From: Gracilaria domingensis
Taxonomy: Eukaryota > Rhodophyta > Florideophyceae > Gracilariales > Gracilariaceae
Direction of reading: 5' to 3'
DNA length: 64,000 bases
Assembly (NCBI GenBank): GCA_022539475.1
Contig: VCMS01000206.1
Coordinates: forward strand, 52,437-116,436
Shown here: piece after piece, positions 20,895 to 32,875 of the stretch
Numbering within the stretch: position 1 is the first letter of the stretch
Layout of the letters: each line of letters starts with the position of its first letter
Translations under genes and position numbers: made by a program
The notes under the pieces: generated by a model
The model's database searches: none
What the model saw: only the letters and a program-made list of their open reading frames with translations
What the model was told of the DNA's origin: nothing

Positions 20895-21966
20895 GTTACT
20901 GCTAAGCGTCAAATATGTATCCATGAGTTTAAAGTGTTCTTCTCATCGCCTTTGCTGCATTACACAAACAGTTTTATTCATTCCATACCACCAAACGGTT
21001 CCAAAGCACACGTTTCCTCGTTGTCTCTAAGAGACGTTGCATGCGCTCCAGCTGCTCTGATCTGTCGCATTCAGACTTATATCTGCCCTACAATCTAATC
21101 ATTTACTTCGAAGAAAGTAGTCTTTATAATCTGAACATTTCCACTAAATTTAGATACTGTTTTTCCACATTTAGAGATGATTTGTGTTTATCGGCATTTA
21201 ATTTGTTTGCATTTACGCTAAACTGAAAAAGTACATCACAGTTTCACATAAAAAACAATACATTTCTCAATTTAAGTGGCATTGTACACTGTTGCGTCGA
21301 GTTGAGATCTGGACCATGTTCAAGACGTTTCAGTGAATCATAGCTAGGTAAACAGAAAACATCCCATATCTATGCGAAACAAATTTTGAATCTTCTTGTA
21401 ATTGTTTTAGCTTAAACGCTATTTTTGGTTCTGTTCTAGCGATTATCCAATTAAAATTTTATCTTAATGTTTCAAAAGGATAACATTTTTTTTTTGACTT
21501 ACTTAGAGTTATCGATGGCTTGAACGAGCTTTTTACACTAAATATCCAACCTTCTGCTTCCTTTTTTTGGAGAATCTTAAAATACGAACGGCATCACCGG
21601 GTCGTATTCGTGACTACATTTTGGAGCTGTTCCTGAACTCACGGTCATCAAGAAAAACTGTAAACTAAGCATTCATATACATCGTTTCATTCGTTCTTAG
21701 TGGTTTTAGTCTTCAAATGAAAAACATCACAGAAAAGAATTTTGAGAGATCACTACAAGTACAAGGTGCGACGGATGTCTGGCCGGAATCTTTTGTACAG
21801 TGGCTAATGCACAAGAATCATAGTCACACCTATTCGTTCAAAATTAAGACCCGTTCACATCAAATTGATCAAAGTTCATATTCAGATCTAGCACATTCTT
21901 CGAATCTCTTTTACTGGCTTTCTGATTACCCGAGAGCGAATTGGCCTCACCTACCAAGTTGCTGTT
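20895..21966. other. AT-rich spacer between genes B and C
   Basis: Duplicate of 13860-14930 with one extra T in a homopolymer near 21426. No gene is supported. Confidence 0.4.
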
Positions 21967-22045
21967 GTAAGTGAGTGCGACGATCATTCTTCAAAACTCT
22001 GATGAGATTTGCTTCTGAATGTTTTTTGCACGGCGGAGGTAGTCT

Positions 22046-22221
22046 AAGCAGGTTACGTCCCCAGTTTTCCCGCCAGTACTTTGGCAAGCAGCGCGTGACC
22101 GCCCATCGTCGCTGCCTGAAAAGCCGTTCTGCCGAGGTTGCTGGAGCTGTTCACGTCAAGAGCCGCCCGACGGCAGCGCTTCTACCACCGCCAGGTGTCC
22201 CTGACCTGACATCGTGCATCC
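22046..22221 (-). pseudogene. Ankyrin-repeat relic, second copy
   Basis: Duplicate of 15010-15185, with the same frameshifted ankyrin pattern. Confidence 0.55.
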
Positions 22222-22436
22222 GCTGCAGCTTCTGCCACACGCCATGGGTATCTATGTACCGGAATGGAGATGCAGCGGCGGACGTCCTCAAGTGCGGCAT
22301 GTGCTGTCGACGAGGCTTTCCGCGCGCGTTGGCGCAAGCGCCATGGCGCGCATGACGGCATGGAGACACGACAACCTGCAATCGGCTGCAGATTTGGCTA
22401 CGTTGCGACCTGCCCATTGCGACAAGTGGATGCCCC
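22221..22436 (+). pseudogene. Relic of E1/E2 family 5' end, second copy
   Basis: Duplicate of 15185-15400, carried by the tandem duplication. Confidence 0.55.
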
Positions 22437-22806
22437 CGCTGCGCACCGCGAGCGGTGCGACGTGCGCGTGTCATGCGCCGACGCCGCTACCGCGGAGGCG
22501 CGGCGCCCTTTTTGTTTGGGCTGGGCGCGCAGCGTGTCGCCAGCGGCGGCCACTCGCCGCGTGTCCCGCACGCGCACGGCGCCGCCGCGCGAGCGCGCAT
22601 GCCGTGCGCGCGCGCTGTCGCGCACGTCAGCAACGTGTCGCGCGCGCCATCTCTGTCAAGCGCCAGTTGCGTGCAACGCGCGGACGCCGTCGCGCTCTCC
22701 CGTGTTGCTCGCCGACTTGTTATGGTGCGCCTGCGACGCCAACTGCGGTGGTGCACGGCGTTCGGCGTGAGCAAGAAGCGCGCCGACAGCTGCATTATTC
22801 GGTTGC
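22436..22806 (-). pseudogene. Decayed WD40 fragment downstream of gene C
   Basis: Duplicate of 15400-15770. It follows the gene C stop codon directly. Confidence 0.45.
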
Positions 22807-22820
22807 TTTGTAAATGTTAG

Positions 22821-25800
22821 CTACCACTCTATCTCGCACACGGGCCGGAAGTTGGCGTCGCGGAATACGCTGGCACTATCGCTCGTGCGAATGAGACCGC
22901 ACTCGAATATGCCCAACCACATCGGCCCGCACTCAGACCAGCACCATGCTTCCCATTCAGGCAAACGGCTGCCCCAAGTGACGTGCATGGAGCTGACGGC
23001 GTGGTCGTCGGGAGCGAGCAGCGCGCCGACGCGCCGCCCGAGCTGCACGTCGCACAGCGCCATGCGGCGGCTGCCCAACTGGCACAGCACGCGCGTGCCG
23101 TCGCCGTTGGCGCCCACGCGGTGCAATGCTTCGCCCAACTGGAGCGGCGCGCACACGCGCGCGCCGCTGCGCGCGTCGCACACGTGCAGCGCGCCGCCTC
23201 GCGTGCCGAACGCCACGCGTGAGCCGTCGGCGCTCATCGCCACGCACCACACGTTGAAGGCGCGCTCCGCCATGCGCTGCGCCTCCGCCGCCGCGCTCTG
23301 CAGCCGCCACACGCACAGCGAGTACTCCAAACGCGGCCTGCCCGCGTGGCCATACGACGCGTACGCCACGCGCGTGCCGTCGCCGCTGAACGCCACCCTG
23401 CCCGGCGCACCATCGCGCAGTCGGTGCTGCGCCACCTCCGCTCCGCTCTCCGCGTCCCACACGCGCAGCGTCCCGTCGATCGACCCGGACGCCACTCGCC
23501 TCCCGTCGCAGCTCAGCGCAACGCTCAGCACCAGACCAGTGTGCCCCACCAGCGGCCGTCCCACCGCCTGGCCGCTCGCAGCGTCCCACACTTGCAGCGT
23601 TGCGTCCCCCGACCCGCACACCACTCGCTTCCCATCACCGCTGATCGCAACGCAATGCACCCCGACAATGTCATCGCCGCGCGGCTCAAACGGCCGCCCT
23701 CTCCTTCCCACCTCCCATATCCGCAACGCCGAATCAGCTGTCCCGCAAATCACCTCCGTCCCGTCGCTGCTGAACGCCACGCATCTGCATGCACTCTTTG
23801 CCGTCAGATGGTGCTCCTCCACCCGCTCCCCGCTTTCCGCGTTCCATATCCGTACCGTCCCGTCCTGCTCCCCGGACGCCACCTGCTTTCCGTCCTCACT
23901 TAACGCGACAAACTCCACACAACCAATGTCACCTATTCGAGGCTGTCCCACCATCATTCCGCTCTCGACTTCCCATATCTGCACCCTTCCTGTTCTTACA
24001 CTTCCCGACACTTCCTCCGTCCCGCAAACTACTCGCTGCCCGTCGCCGCTGAATGCAACGCAGTACACGCGACCACTTGCCTCGCACGGCTTTCGTACCA
24101 TCAGCGGCTGTCCTATCGCCTCACCGCTCCCAACCTCCCATATCCGCACAGTTCCGTCCGCTGATCCGGAAACCACTCGACTCCCGTCCCCGCTCAACGC
24201 AACGCACAAAACTTCAGCGGTGTGGCCCTCCAGAGCTGTTCCTACCATCTCTCCGTTCCCAACATTCCATATACGAATAGTGCTGTCCGCCGACCCAGTC
24301 GCCACTCGACTGCCGTTATTGTTAACCGCAACACCCCAGATCGTAGCCTCGTGTGCCTTGAACGTCCTGCACAGAGAGCAAGTTTCTACGTACCATACAA
24401 ACACTTTTCCGCTCACATCACCAACCGCAACGTTTTTCAGGTCGGCAGATATGGCTGCCTGGTAAACGTCAGCAACGTTTTCCCCTTCCGTTTGAAACTT
24501 TCTTCTCTTCTCGAACCCGATCTTACGGTCATACCACATCCAATACACATGTAAATCTACACGCGATTGCAGAACAGCGTAAACGTGATGACCCCGGACG
24601 AATGAACAAAGAATTCGAAACGAGGCTTCCAAATCAATCACCTCGTTCAACCCTTCATTTGCCTGTTGTAACAATCCCGTCGACGCCTTGGCCCAGGGCC
24701 TGGGAGCACATTCTTCAATCTTTGCAACAAAACTTCTCGTTCTTTCACAAATCTGCGCGTGTCGTAGCAATCGTCCATGCACTTGGAACCACGCTTCACG
24801 TGTGTTTCGCACAACGAACGTATGACTCATCTGAGCCGCTTGGCGAATCGTCTCCAAATGTGTCATGTGGCTACTTGTGTCCGAGTGTGTCTCGCGCAAA
24901 GCTGATTTGCCCCACTCAATGTCCTCATTCACATAGAACATGCCGCTCTCTTGGAGGCGCATCACAATTCAGTTTGGTTGCGAAAGCAACCACAGTAACT
25001 CTTCCAGGCAACCGGATTCATACAGCAGTCGACACAGATTGTCCAAGATGTAACTGTCATCTTCAAACCTCCACCACGCCCAACGAACTTCTCTTCTCGA
25101 TGCCTTCGCAGCATCGACATCAACTTTGTCTTCAATTTCACAGTCTTCACTACCTGCACCACAACATATCATTGCATGTCTCAATAGTCGTGTCAGTCTT
25201 GTCTCTCTTCGTTCGAAAATCTCCAGATCAGTTGACATTCGTCTATCGACCACAACTTCCAATTCCATTTCTCGAGCTCTTTCCTTGTAGTTCTCAATCA
25301 ATGTCTTGAAACATTCCGTTTTGAATTCTTCCGACGTCCGATCGACGGCGAGGTCCAAAACAAGATCGTGAATCTCAATATAGGTACGGCCTTCATCTTC
25401 CCTTCGAATTCGCACAACTGATACATCGTACAGCTTCTTGGCCCACTTCATCGTTTCTCTCAAGTCCATTGCGCCCCATAAACATTGCAACATCAACAAA
25501 GGAATGTCTTGCTTCTTTCGAACAATGCATAACTTCTCAAACTTTTCCTTAAACCCTCCCTCATTTCCCAACGTCTTCAACGAACTGTCCACGATCAGTC
25601 CCAATTTCCCATGCCGGTCTGCATCAACTTCATTGATGGTGTCAAATCCCTGCACGTAGTCGCTCCATGCGTTTTGAATGTTCTCCAAACGCTGCTCCGA
25701 GTATTCGCGCACCGCAGCTCCCGCAATACCGAGTGCTAGGGGAAGACCTCCACATTGCTCCAACACAACACCTAAGGCTGTCTCATTGTCTTGGCTAAGT

Positions 25801-26837
25801 TGTTGATCCCAAGCAAAACCAGCGTGAGTCATTAGCATACGTCGCGCCAATGCACCTTGGGGTTCCTTCTCTCTAAACTCAATCACGCTCTCGGTATGTT
25901 GACACAAACTCCGACTCCTTGTCGTGAAGATCAGACGACTGCTGCCACTCAAAATTGTTTCTAGAGTAGCTATTTCTTCGGATGTGATATTATTGACCGG
26001 CCAAATGTCGTCTACCAGCAACAGGCATTCGCGTTGGTTGAACCACGGCGCTACTGCACAGCATACTTCCTGCACAGATTTCATAGTTCGCAAGCTTCCC
26101 GCCAAAGTCTTGCCGCCTGTCAAGAGAACCAGTTTGATTATTTCCTGGATGATCGTGAACAACGTGGCCTCATTTCCAAGCTGCATGAACAGAATACCTC
26201 CCGGGAACTTCGTCTTCACTTCTTCTTCTCTGCACACTTGGCAAAGTGCACAGGTCTTGCCCGCCCCTCCCAGCCCGGATGCGATCACAGCTACGCTTTT
26301 GCTGCTCTGCTCCGATAGCACTGCCGCCTTTAGTTTACCCTCAGGCGAGGATTGTGATGCAAAGTCGAACGTTAGGCGGTCTGGATTCCTTGGAACATTA
26401 TTCATCCCCTCCACATACGCATCGAGACCCAAATCCGCTGGAGCATTCGGGACTTGTGAAGAAGTGCTGGGATTGAAATTGAGTATCTCGTTCACGTTGC
26501 TCTCACATTCATCCAGTATCTTCTTCATTCTTCTCACTCGCTGCGGAGCCCACGCATCTTGGATACTCTTATGCCAGTCTTGCAATTGTTTCTCGACCTC
26601 GCTGAGTTCCGCTGTGAATCCCTCAAGTTTGACCCTCGAAATGAAATCCAGTTCTTCCCGCTCTTTTAGATGCGTTATGATCTGCACCGCCTGGCGATAC
26701 TTACGTTGCACGCGTCGGAGGTGGTGTTTGTTGTCCGCCACCAGATCCCTACGTTCGTAGATGCTGTTAATGACCTTCTCTACCATGCCCAGCGCTGCAA
26801 GAAGGTCTCCCGATGATGGTAAAAGAGCTGACGCCAT
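22821..26837 (-). pseudogene. Gene C: 4HB-like/NB-ARC/WD40 gene with one internal stop
   Basis: A full-length paralogue of gene A (1,338 codons plus one stop in frame) starting MASALLPSSGD. All NB-ARC motifs are present: GLGGAGKT, LLLVDDIW, GGLPLAL and IHDL. At 24969-24971 the Trp codon of LSQPNW (intact in A and B) is TGA, so the product would end after 622 residues, just past the Apaf-1-like helical stretch and before the WD40 array. Everything downstream stays in frame to 22821, so the break is a single point change. Either C is a young pseudogene or it makes a truncated helical/NB-ARC protein with no sensor. Its WD40 part is the donor for gene B. Confidence 0.85.
24969..24971 (-). other. 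Premature TGA in gene C (TGG in A and B)
   Basis: The codon sits between Asn of QPN and Ile/Val of the next helix. Genes A and B read TGG here. The following codons resume the conserved MRLQESGMFYVNED without a frame change. Confidence 0.85.
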
Positions 26838-26991
26838 AGTTTGTGCGACGCAAATTGCGGGCGGAAAAACTGAAAGAGAGACGCAGATTGAGAACGAAGC
26901 GAGAGTGAGAGAGGCGTGATGATGAGGTTGCCGAAATACTTGACTACATTTGGCGAGGCGTTTGCGTGAGCTTGCGAACGGCGGTGGAGCG

Positions 26992-27026
26992 CTGCCAACT
27001 GTACAAGCTGACGCCTCAGATTGGTC
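26992..27026 (-). promoter_or_regulatory. Conserved upstream block of gene C
   Basis: GCTGCCAACTGTA, GCTGAC and CTCAGATTGGT lie about 155 bp before the gene C start. It matches the blocks before A, B and D although the sequence between block and start codon is largely different. Confidence 0.4.
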
Positions 27027-27165
27027 CTACAGCGCTTTTTCGTTTGTTTTGTTTGGAAGACTGCAAAAAGGCGAACAACGCAAGGGATATGTACCGTAGA
27101 CGGACAGCAGAGACCGCGACTGGCTGCAGTGTTGGAGAGCGCTGGTTGATACACAATTCGGAAAT

Positions 27166-27545
27166 TTGCGGCAGGTCCGTCGGTCCGAGAGCGACAGCCG
27201 CAGCGAGGACGCGCATGCGAGGCACAACACTCGCGCGCGCGTGTGGCACGCGCGCAGCGGCGGCGCCGCGGCGCCGTGCGACGCGCCGTGTGCAGGCGCG
27301 ACATTCCGCGCCGCGGCGGCGGCGCCGCTCGCCTCGCGCGCCGTGTCGGGCGCTGGTGGCGGCGTGGCGCGCGTGTGCAGCACGCGCTGCCACCAATCAT
27401 GGCACGTCGGAGATAGAAAGATCGATGCGTTCCGTCGCGCTCGTCCGTCGTGCTCGTGCGTCGCGGCACTGGCCTCTCTCGCGTGGGGCGGGTGCGCTGT
27501 GCTCGGTGGACACGCGTGCCGCCGACGAGCGTGGCGCTGCGTGCG
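27166..27545 (+). pseudogene. Decayed WD40 fragment upstream of gene C
   Basis: Plus-strand frames show RVWHARSGGAA and SRAVSGAGGGVARVC, pieces of WD40 repeats, with later sequence related to 13255-13735 and 33740-33960. Very GC-rich and not intact. The 291-codon minus-strand open frame across it is a composition artefact. Confidence 0.45.
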
Positions 27546-27634
27546 CTGGCGGCAAGTGGTAGCATTAACACTTGTCCATGCACCCGCCTGCGGCGAGGTC
27601 CTTGCGCGCATCCGCCGCTCCTTCCAGGGCGTGC

Positions 27635-27830
27635 ATCACCTGCAGCTTCTGCCACCTGCCATGGGCATATACCAAAGTGGAGATGTCCTCAAGGGCTGTC
27701 AAGGGCGGTATGTGCTGCCGACGCTGTTACTCGCGGCGGGTTGGCGACAGCACCACGGCGCGCCTCACGGCATAGAGACACGCAAACCGCAATTGGCCGC
27801 AGCTTTGGCTACGTTGTGACCTGCCCTGCC
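27635..27830 (+). pseudogene. Relic of E1/E2 family 5' end near gene D
   Basis: DNA landmarks shared with gene E1 are TGCCATGG, GATGTCCTCAAG, TATGTGCTGC and CTCACGGCATAGAGACACGC, in the same order and spacing as the first 40 codons of E1. The frame is lost. It is a more diverged relic than the one at 15185-15400. Confidence 0.5.
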
Positions 27831-27844
27831 CATTGGGACAAGTG

Positions 27845-28170
27845 GACGCCCCACTACGCAACGCCAGCGGTGCGGCGCTCTTGTTCGGGCTGGGCCCGCA
27901 GCGTGTCGTCCTGGTGTCGCCAGCGGCGGCCACCCGCCGCGTGTCCCCGCACGCGCACGGCGCCGCCGCGCGAGCGCGCATGGCGTGCGCGCGCGCCGTG
28001 GCGCACGTCAGCAACGTGTCGCGCGCGCCATGTTTGTCAAGCGCCAGTTGCGTGCAACGCGCGGACGCCGTCGCTCTCTCCCGTGTTGCTCGCCGACTTG
28101 TTATGGTGCGCCTGCGACGCCAACTGCGGTGGTGCACGGCGTTCGGCGTGAGCAAGAAGCGCGTCGATAG
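27845..28170 (-). pseudogene. Decayed WD40 fragment downstream of gene D
   Basis: It is closely related to 15400-15770 (about 15550-15760 are nearly identical) and carries the same minus-strand WD40 scraps. It follows the gene D stop codon. Confidence 0.4.
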
Positions 28171-28199
28171 CAGCTTTATTCTGTTGCTTGTAATGTTAG

Positions 28200-31100
28200 C
28201 TACCACTCAATCTCGCACACGGGCCTCAAGTTGGCGTCGCGGAATACGCTGGCACCATCGCTCGTGCGAATGAGAGCGCACTCGAATGTGCCCAAACACA
28301 TCGGTCCACTCTCAGACCAGCACCATGCCTCCCATTCAGGCAAACGGCTGCCCCAAGTGACGTGCATGGAGCTGACGGCGTGGTCGTCGGGCGCGAGCAG
28401 CGCGCCGACGCGCCGCGCGAGCTGCACGTCGCAGAGCGCCATGGCGCGGCTGCGCAACTGGCACAGCACGCGCGTGCCGTCGCCGTTGGCGCCCACGCGG
28501 CGCAATGCTTCGCCCAACTGGAACGGCGCGCACACGCGCGCGCCGCTGCGCGCTTCGCACACGTGCAGCGCGCCGCGCGCCGTGCCAAACGCCACGCGCG
28601 AGCCGTCGGCGCTCATCGCCACGCACCACACGTCGACGGCGCGCTCCGCCATGCGCTGCGCCTCCGCCGCCGCGCTCTGCAGCCGCCACACCCACAGCGC
28701 CCCTTCGTAAATCGGCCTGCCCGCGTGGCGATACGACTCGTACGCCACGCGTGTGCCGTCGCCGCTCAACGCCACCTTGCCCGGCCAACCATCGCGCAGC
28801 CAGTGCTGCGCCACCTCCGCTCCGCTCTCCGCGTCCCACACGCGCAGCGTCCCGTCGACCGACCCGGACGCCACTCGCCTCCCGTCGCAGCTCAGCGCAA
28901 CGCAGATCACTCCAGCAGCGTGTCCCACCAGCGGCTGTCCCACCGCCTGCCCGCTCGCAGCGTCCCACACTTGCAGCGTTGCGTCCCCCGACCCGCACAC
29001 CACTCGCTTCCCATCACCGCTGATCGCAACGCAATGCACCCCGACAATGTCATCGCCGCGCGGCTCAAACGGCCGCCCTCTCCTTCCCACCTCCCATATC
29101 CGCAACACCGAATCTTCTGTCACGCAAATCACCTCCGTCCCCTCGCTGCTGAACGCCACGCATGTGCATGCACTCTTTGCCGTCAGATGGTGCTCCTCCA
29201 CCCGCGCTCCGCTTTCCGCGTTCTATATCCGCACCGTCCCGTCCTGCTCCCCGGATGTCACCTGCTTTCCGTCCTCACTAAACGCGACAAACTCTACACA
29301 ACCAATGTCACCTATTCGAGGCTGTCCCACCATCATTCCGCTCTCGACTTCCCATATCTGCACCCTTCCTGTTCTTACACTTCCGGACACTTCCTCCGTC
29401 CCGCAAACTACTCGCTGCCCGTCGCCGCTGAATGCAACGCAGTACACGCGACCACCTGCCTCGCACGGCTGTCCTACCATCAGCGGCTGTCCTACCGCCT
29501 CACCGCTCCCAACCTCCCATATCCGCACAGTTCCGTCCGCTGATCCGGACACCACTCGGCTCCCGTCCCCGCTCAACGAAACGCACAAAACCTCATCGGT
29601 GTGGCCCTCCAGAGCTTTTCCCACCATTTCTCCGTTCTCAACATTCCATATTCGAATAGTGCTGTCCGCTGACCCAGTTGCCACTCGAGTACCGTCATCG
29701 CTTAGCGCGACACCATAGATTTCAGCGTCGTGTGCCTTGAACGTCCTGCACAGAGAGCAAGTTTCTACGTACCATACAAACACTTTTCCGCTCACATCTC
29801 CAACCGCAACGTTTTTCAGGTCGGCAGATATGGCTGCCTGGTAAACGTCAGCAACGTTTTCCCCTTCCGTTTGAAACTTTCTTCTCTTCTCGAACCCGAT
29901 CTTACGGTCATACCACATCCAATACACATGTAAATCTACACGCGATTGCAGTACAGCGTAAACGTGATGACCCCGGACGAATGAACAAAGAACTCGAAAC
30001 TCGTCTTCCAAATCAATCACCTCGTTCAACCCTTCGTTTGCTTGTTGTAACAATCCCGTCGACGCCTTGGCCCAGGGCCTGGGAGCACATTCTTCAATCT
30101 TTGCAACAAAACTTCTCGTTCTTTCACAAATCCGCGCGTGTCGTAGCAATCGTCCATGCACTTGGAACCACGCTTCACGTGTGTTTCGCACAACGAACGT
30201 ATGACTCATCTGAGCCGCTTGGCGAATCGTCTCCAAATGTGTCATGTGGCTACTTGTGTCCGAGTGTGTCTCGCGCAAAGCTGATTTGCCCCACTCAATG
30301 TCCTCATTCACATAGAACATGCCGCTCTCTTGGAGGCGCATCACAATCCAGTTTGGTTGCGAAAGCAACCACAGTAGCTCTTCCAGGGAGCCGGATTCAT
30401 ACAGCAGTCGACACAGATTGTCCAAGATGTAACTGTCATCTTCAAATCTCCACCACGCGAAACGATCTTCTCTTCTCGATTCCTTAGCAGCATCAACATC
30501 AATCTCACGGTCTTCACCACCTCCACAACATATCTTTGCATGTCTCAATAGTCGTGTCAGTCTTGTCTCTCTTCGTGCGAAAATCTCCAGATCAGTTGAC
30601 ATTCGTCTATCGTCCACAACTTTCAATTCCATTTCTCGAGCTCTTTCCTTGTAGTTCTCAATCAATGTCTTGAAACATTCCGTTTTGAATTCTTCCGACG
30701 TCCGATCAACGGCAAGGTCCAAAACAAGATCGTGAATCTCAATGTACGTACGGCCTTCATCTTCCCTTCGAATTCGCACAACTGACACATCGTACAGTTT
30801 CTTGGCCCACGTCATCGTTTCTCTCAAGTCCCTTGCGCCCCACAAACATTGCAACATCAACAAAGGAATGTATTGCTTCTTTCGAAGGATGCATAACTTC
30901 TCAAACTTTTCCTTAAACCCTCCCTCATTGCCCAACGCCTTCAACGAACTGTCCACGATGAGTCCTAATTTCCCATGCCGTTCTCCATCAACTTCATTGA
31001 TGGTGTCGCATCCCTGCACGTAGTCGCTCCATGCGTTTTGATAGTTTTCCAAACGCTGCTCCGAGTATTCGCGCACCGCAGCTCCCGCAATACCGAGTGC

Positions 31101-32201
31101 TAGTGGAAGACCTCCACATTGCTCCAGCACAACACTTAAGGCTGTCTCATTCTGCTGGCTAAGCTGCTGATCCCAAGGAAAACCAGCATGAGTCATTAGC
31201 ATACGTCGTGCTAATGGACCTTGGGGTTCCTTCTCTCTAAACTCAATCACGCTCTCGGTATGTTGACACAAACGCCGACTCCTTGTGGTGTAAACCATAC
31301 GACTGCCGCCACTCAAAATAGTTTCTAGAGTAGCTATTTCTTCCGAAGTGATATTATTGACCGGCCATATGTCGTCTACCAGCAACAAGCATTCGCGTTG
31401 GTTGAACCACGGAGCTACTGCACAGCATACTTCCTGCACAGATTTCATCGTTCGCAAACGTCCCGCTAAATTGTTGCCTCCTGTCAAGAGAACCAGTTTG
31501 ATTATTTCCTGGATGATCGTGAACAACGTGGCCTCATTTCCAAGCTGCATGAATAGAATACCTCCAGGGAACTTCCTCTTCACTTCTTCTTCTCTGCATA
31601 CTTGGCGAAGTGCGCAGGTCTTGCCCGCCCCTCCGAGCCCACGTGCGATCACAGCCACGCTTTTGCAGCTCTGATCGGATAATACTGCTGCCTTCAGCTC
31701 ACTCTCTGGCGAGGATTCTGATGCAAAGTCGAACGTTAAGCGGTCTGGATTCCTTGGAACATTATTCATCCCCTCTACATACGCATCGGGACCCACATTC
31801 TCTAATGCATTCGGCTCTTGTGAAGAAGTGCTGGGTTTGAAATCAAGTATCTCCTTTACATTACTCTCACACTAATCTAGTATCTGCTTCATTCTTTTCA
31901 CGCGGTCGGAGGCCTTCGCATCTTCGATACTCTTGTGCCAATGCTGCAGCTTTTTCTCAATCTCGCTGAGTTCTTCTGTGAATCCCTCAAGTTTGACGTT
32001 CGAAATGAAATCAAGTTCTTCATGCTCTTCCAGATGCGTTATGATCTGCACTGCCTGCTGATACTTTCGTTGCAACCGAACGAGGTGATCCTTGTTGTCA
32101 GTCACCAGATCCTTGCGCTCGAAGATACTGTTGATGACCTTCTGCAACATCTCCAGCCCTTTGAGAAGGTCCCCAAACTTCGGAATAATTGCTGATGCCA
32201 T
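28200..32201 (-). pseudogene. Gene D: 4HB-like/NB-ARC/WD40 gene with two internal stops
   Basis: A full-length paralogue (1,334 codons in one frame) starting MASAIIPKFGD. A TAG at 31872-31874 replaces the Glu of ILDECES after about 109 residues, still in the helical N-terminal region. A second TAG at 29223-29225 replaces a WD40 Trp (VRIW). Between them the NB-ARC is complete (P-loop GLGGAGKT, LLLVDDIW, GGLPLAL, IHDL). The N-terminus resembles gene A while the linker (ALRETHSDTSSHMTHLE) and much of the WD40 array resemble C, so D looks like an older mosaic. It is a likely pseudogene unless the stops are bypassed. Confidence 0.85.
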
Positions 32202-32396
32202 GTCTGATGCGATGCAGATTTGGGAATAAGAAAGTGCGAAAAGCAGATGCAAATGATCGGGAGGAGCAAGAGCCAAGAGCGCACTGGAAGTTTGCGAAGG
32301 ATTCACGGCGGGGTATGTTGTGAGGGGGAAGTTGTTGAGACGTTGACCAGCTTTGGTGCAGCGTGTGCGTGTAACAGTCGAGAAGTTGTCAACCAC

Positions 32397-32434
32397 TGCC
32401 AACTGTAGCGTCTGACACCTCAAGATTGGTGTCG
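32397..32434 (-). promoter_or_regulatory. Conserved upstream block of gene D
   Basis: TGCCAACTGTAGCGTCTGAC followed by CTCAAGATTGGTGTCGCGTG, about 196 bp before the gene D start; near-identical to the block before A. Confidence 0.4.
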
Positions 32435-32875
32435 CGTGTGTCGATGAGTCATTGACGATGACTGCCATCAATGCGACTCTTGAGTGATACGTGAACGCAA
32501 CACAGCGACGGGCTGTAAGGAAGCGTTGATTGTACCTGACAGCGCCTCGAACTGTTCTCTCGTGTGACGACTGCTTTAAGCAAGACAAAGGCGCCTAAGT
32601 GAGAGGCCATGTTTGTGTTGCAACACGCCACGCAAACACGCACATCTCGTGTTCGGAACAGGGGGGCTGGAAAAAGGTCGGAATCTACTGGAGCACACCG
32701 TGAGAGTAAGCCAGTCAGGCAAGGGGTTACCCATTGGTAGAGCCTCTTGTTGGACCCGACGTTCCGAAATGAGTGTTTTTGGGGTCGGACGTGCAGAATA
32801 GTGCCGTGCGCGGCACACTTGTGATCGGAATAGAGCGGGTTGAGAATGCATGCGTGGCTGCGAGTTGGACGGGAT

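Larger units (their letters stand above)
17826..24861. repeat. 7,036-bp tandem duplication, unit 2
   Basis: This is the second copy of the unit at 10791-17825. It contains the N-terminal half of gene B, the B-C spacer and the WD40 half of gene C. Only two differences from unit 1 were found by eye. Confidence 0.9.

Noticed and set aside
26780-27655. 291-codon minus-strand open frame
   Set aside because: It overlaps the start of gene C in another frame and crosses GC-rich WD40 debris. Arg/Ala-rich composition with no motif indicates absence of stops through base composition.
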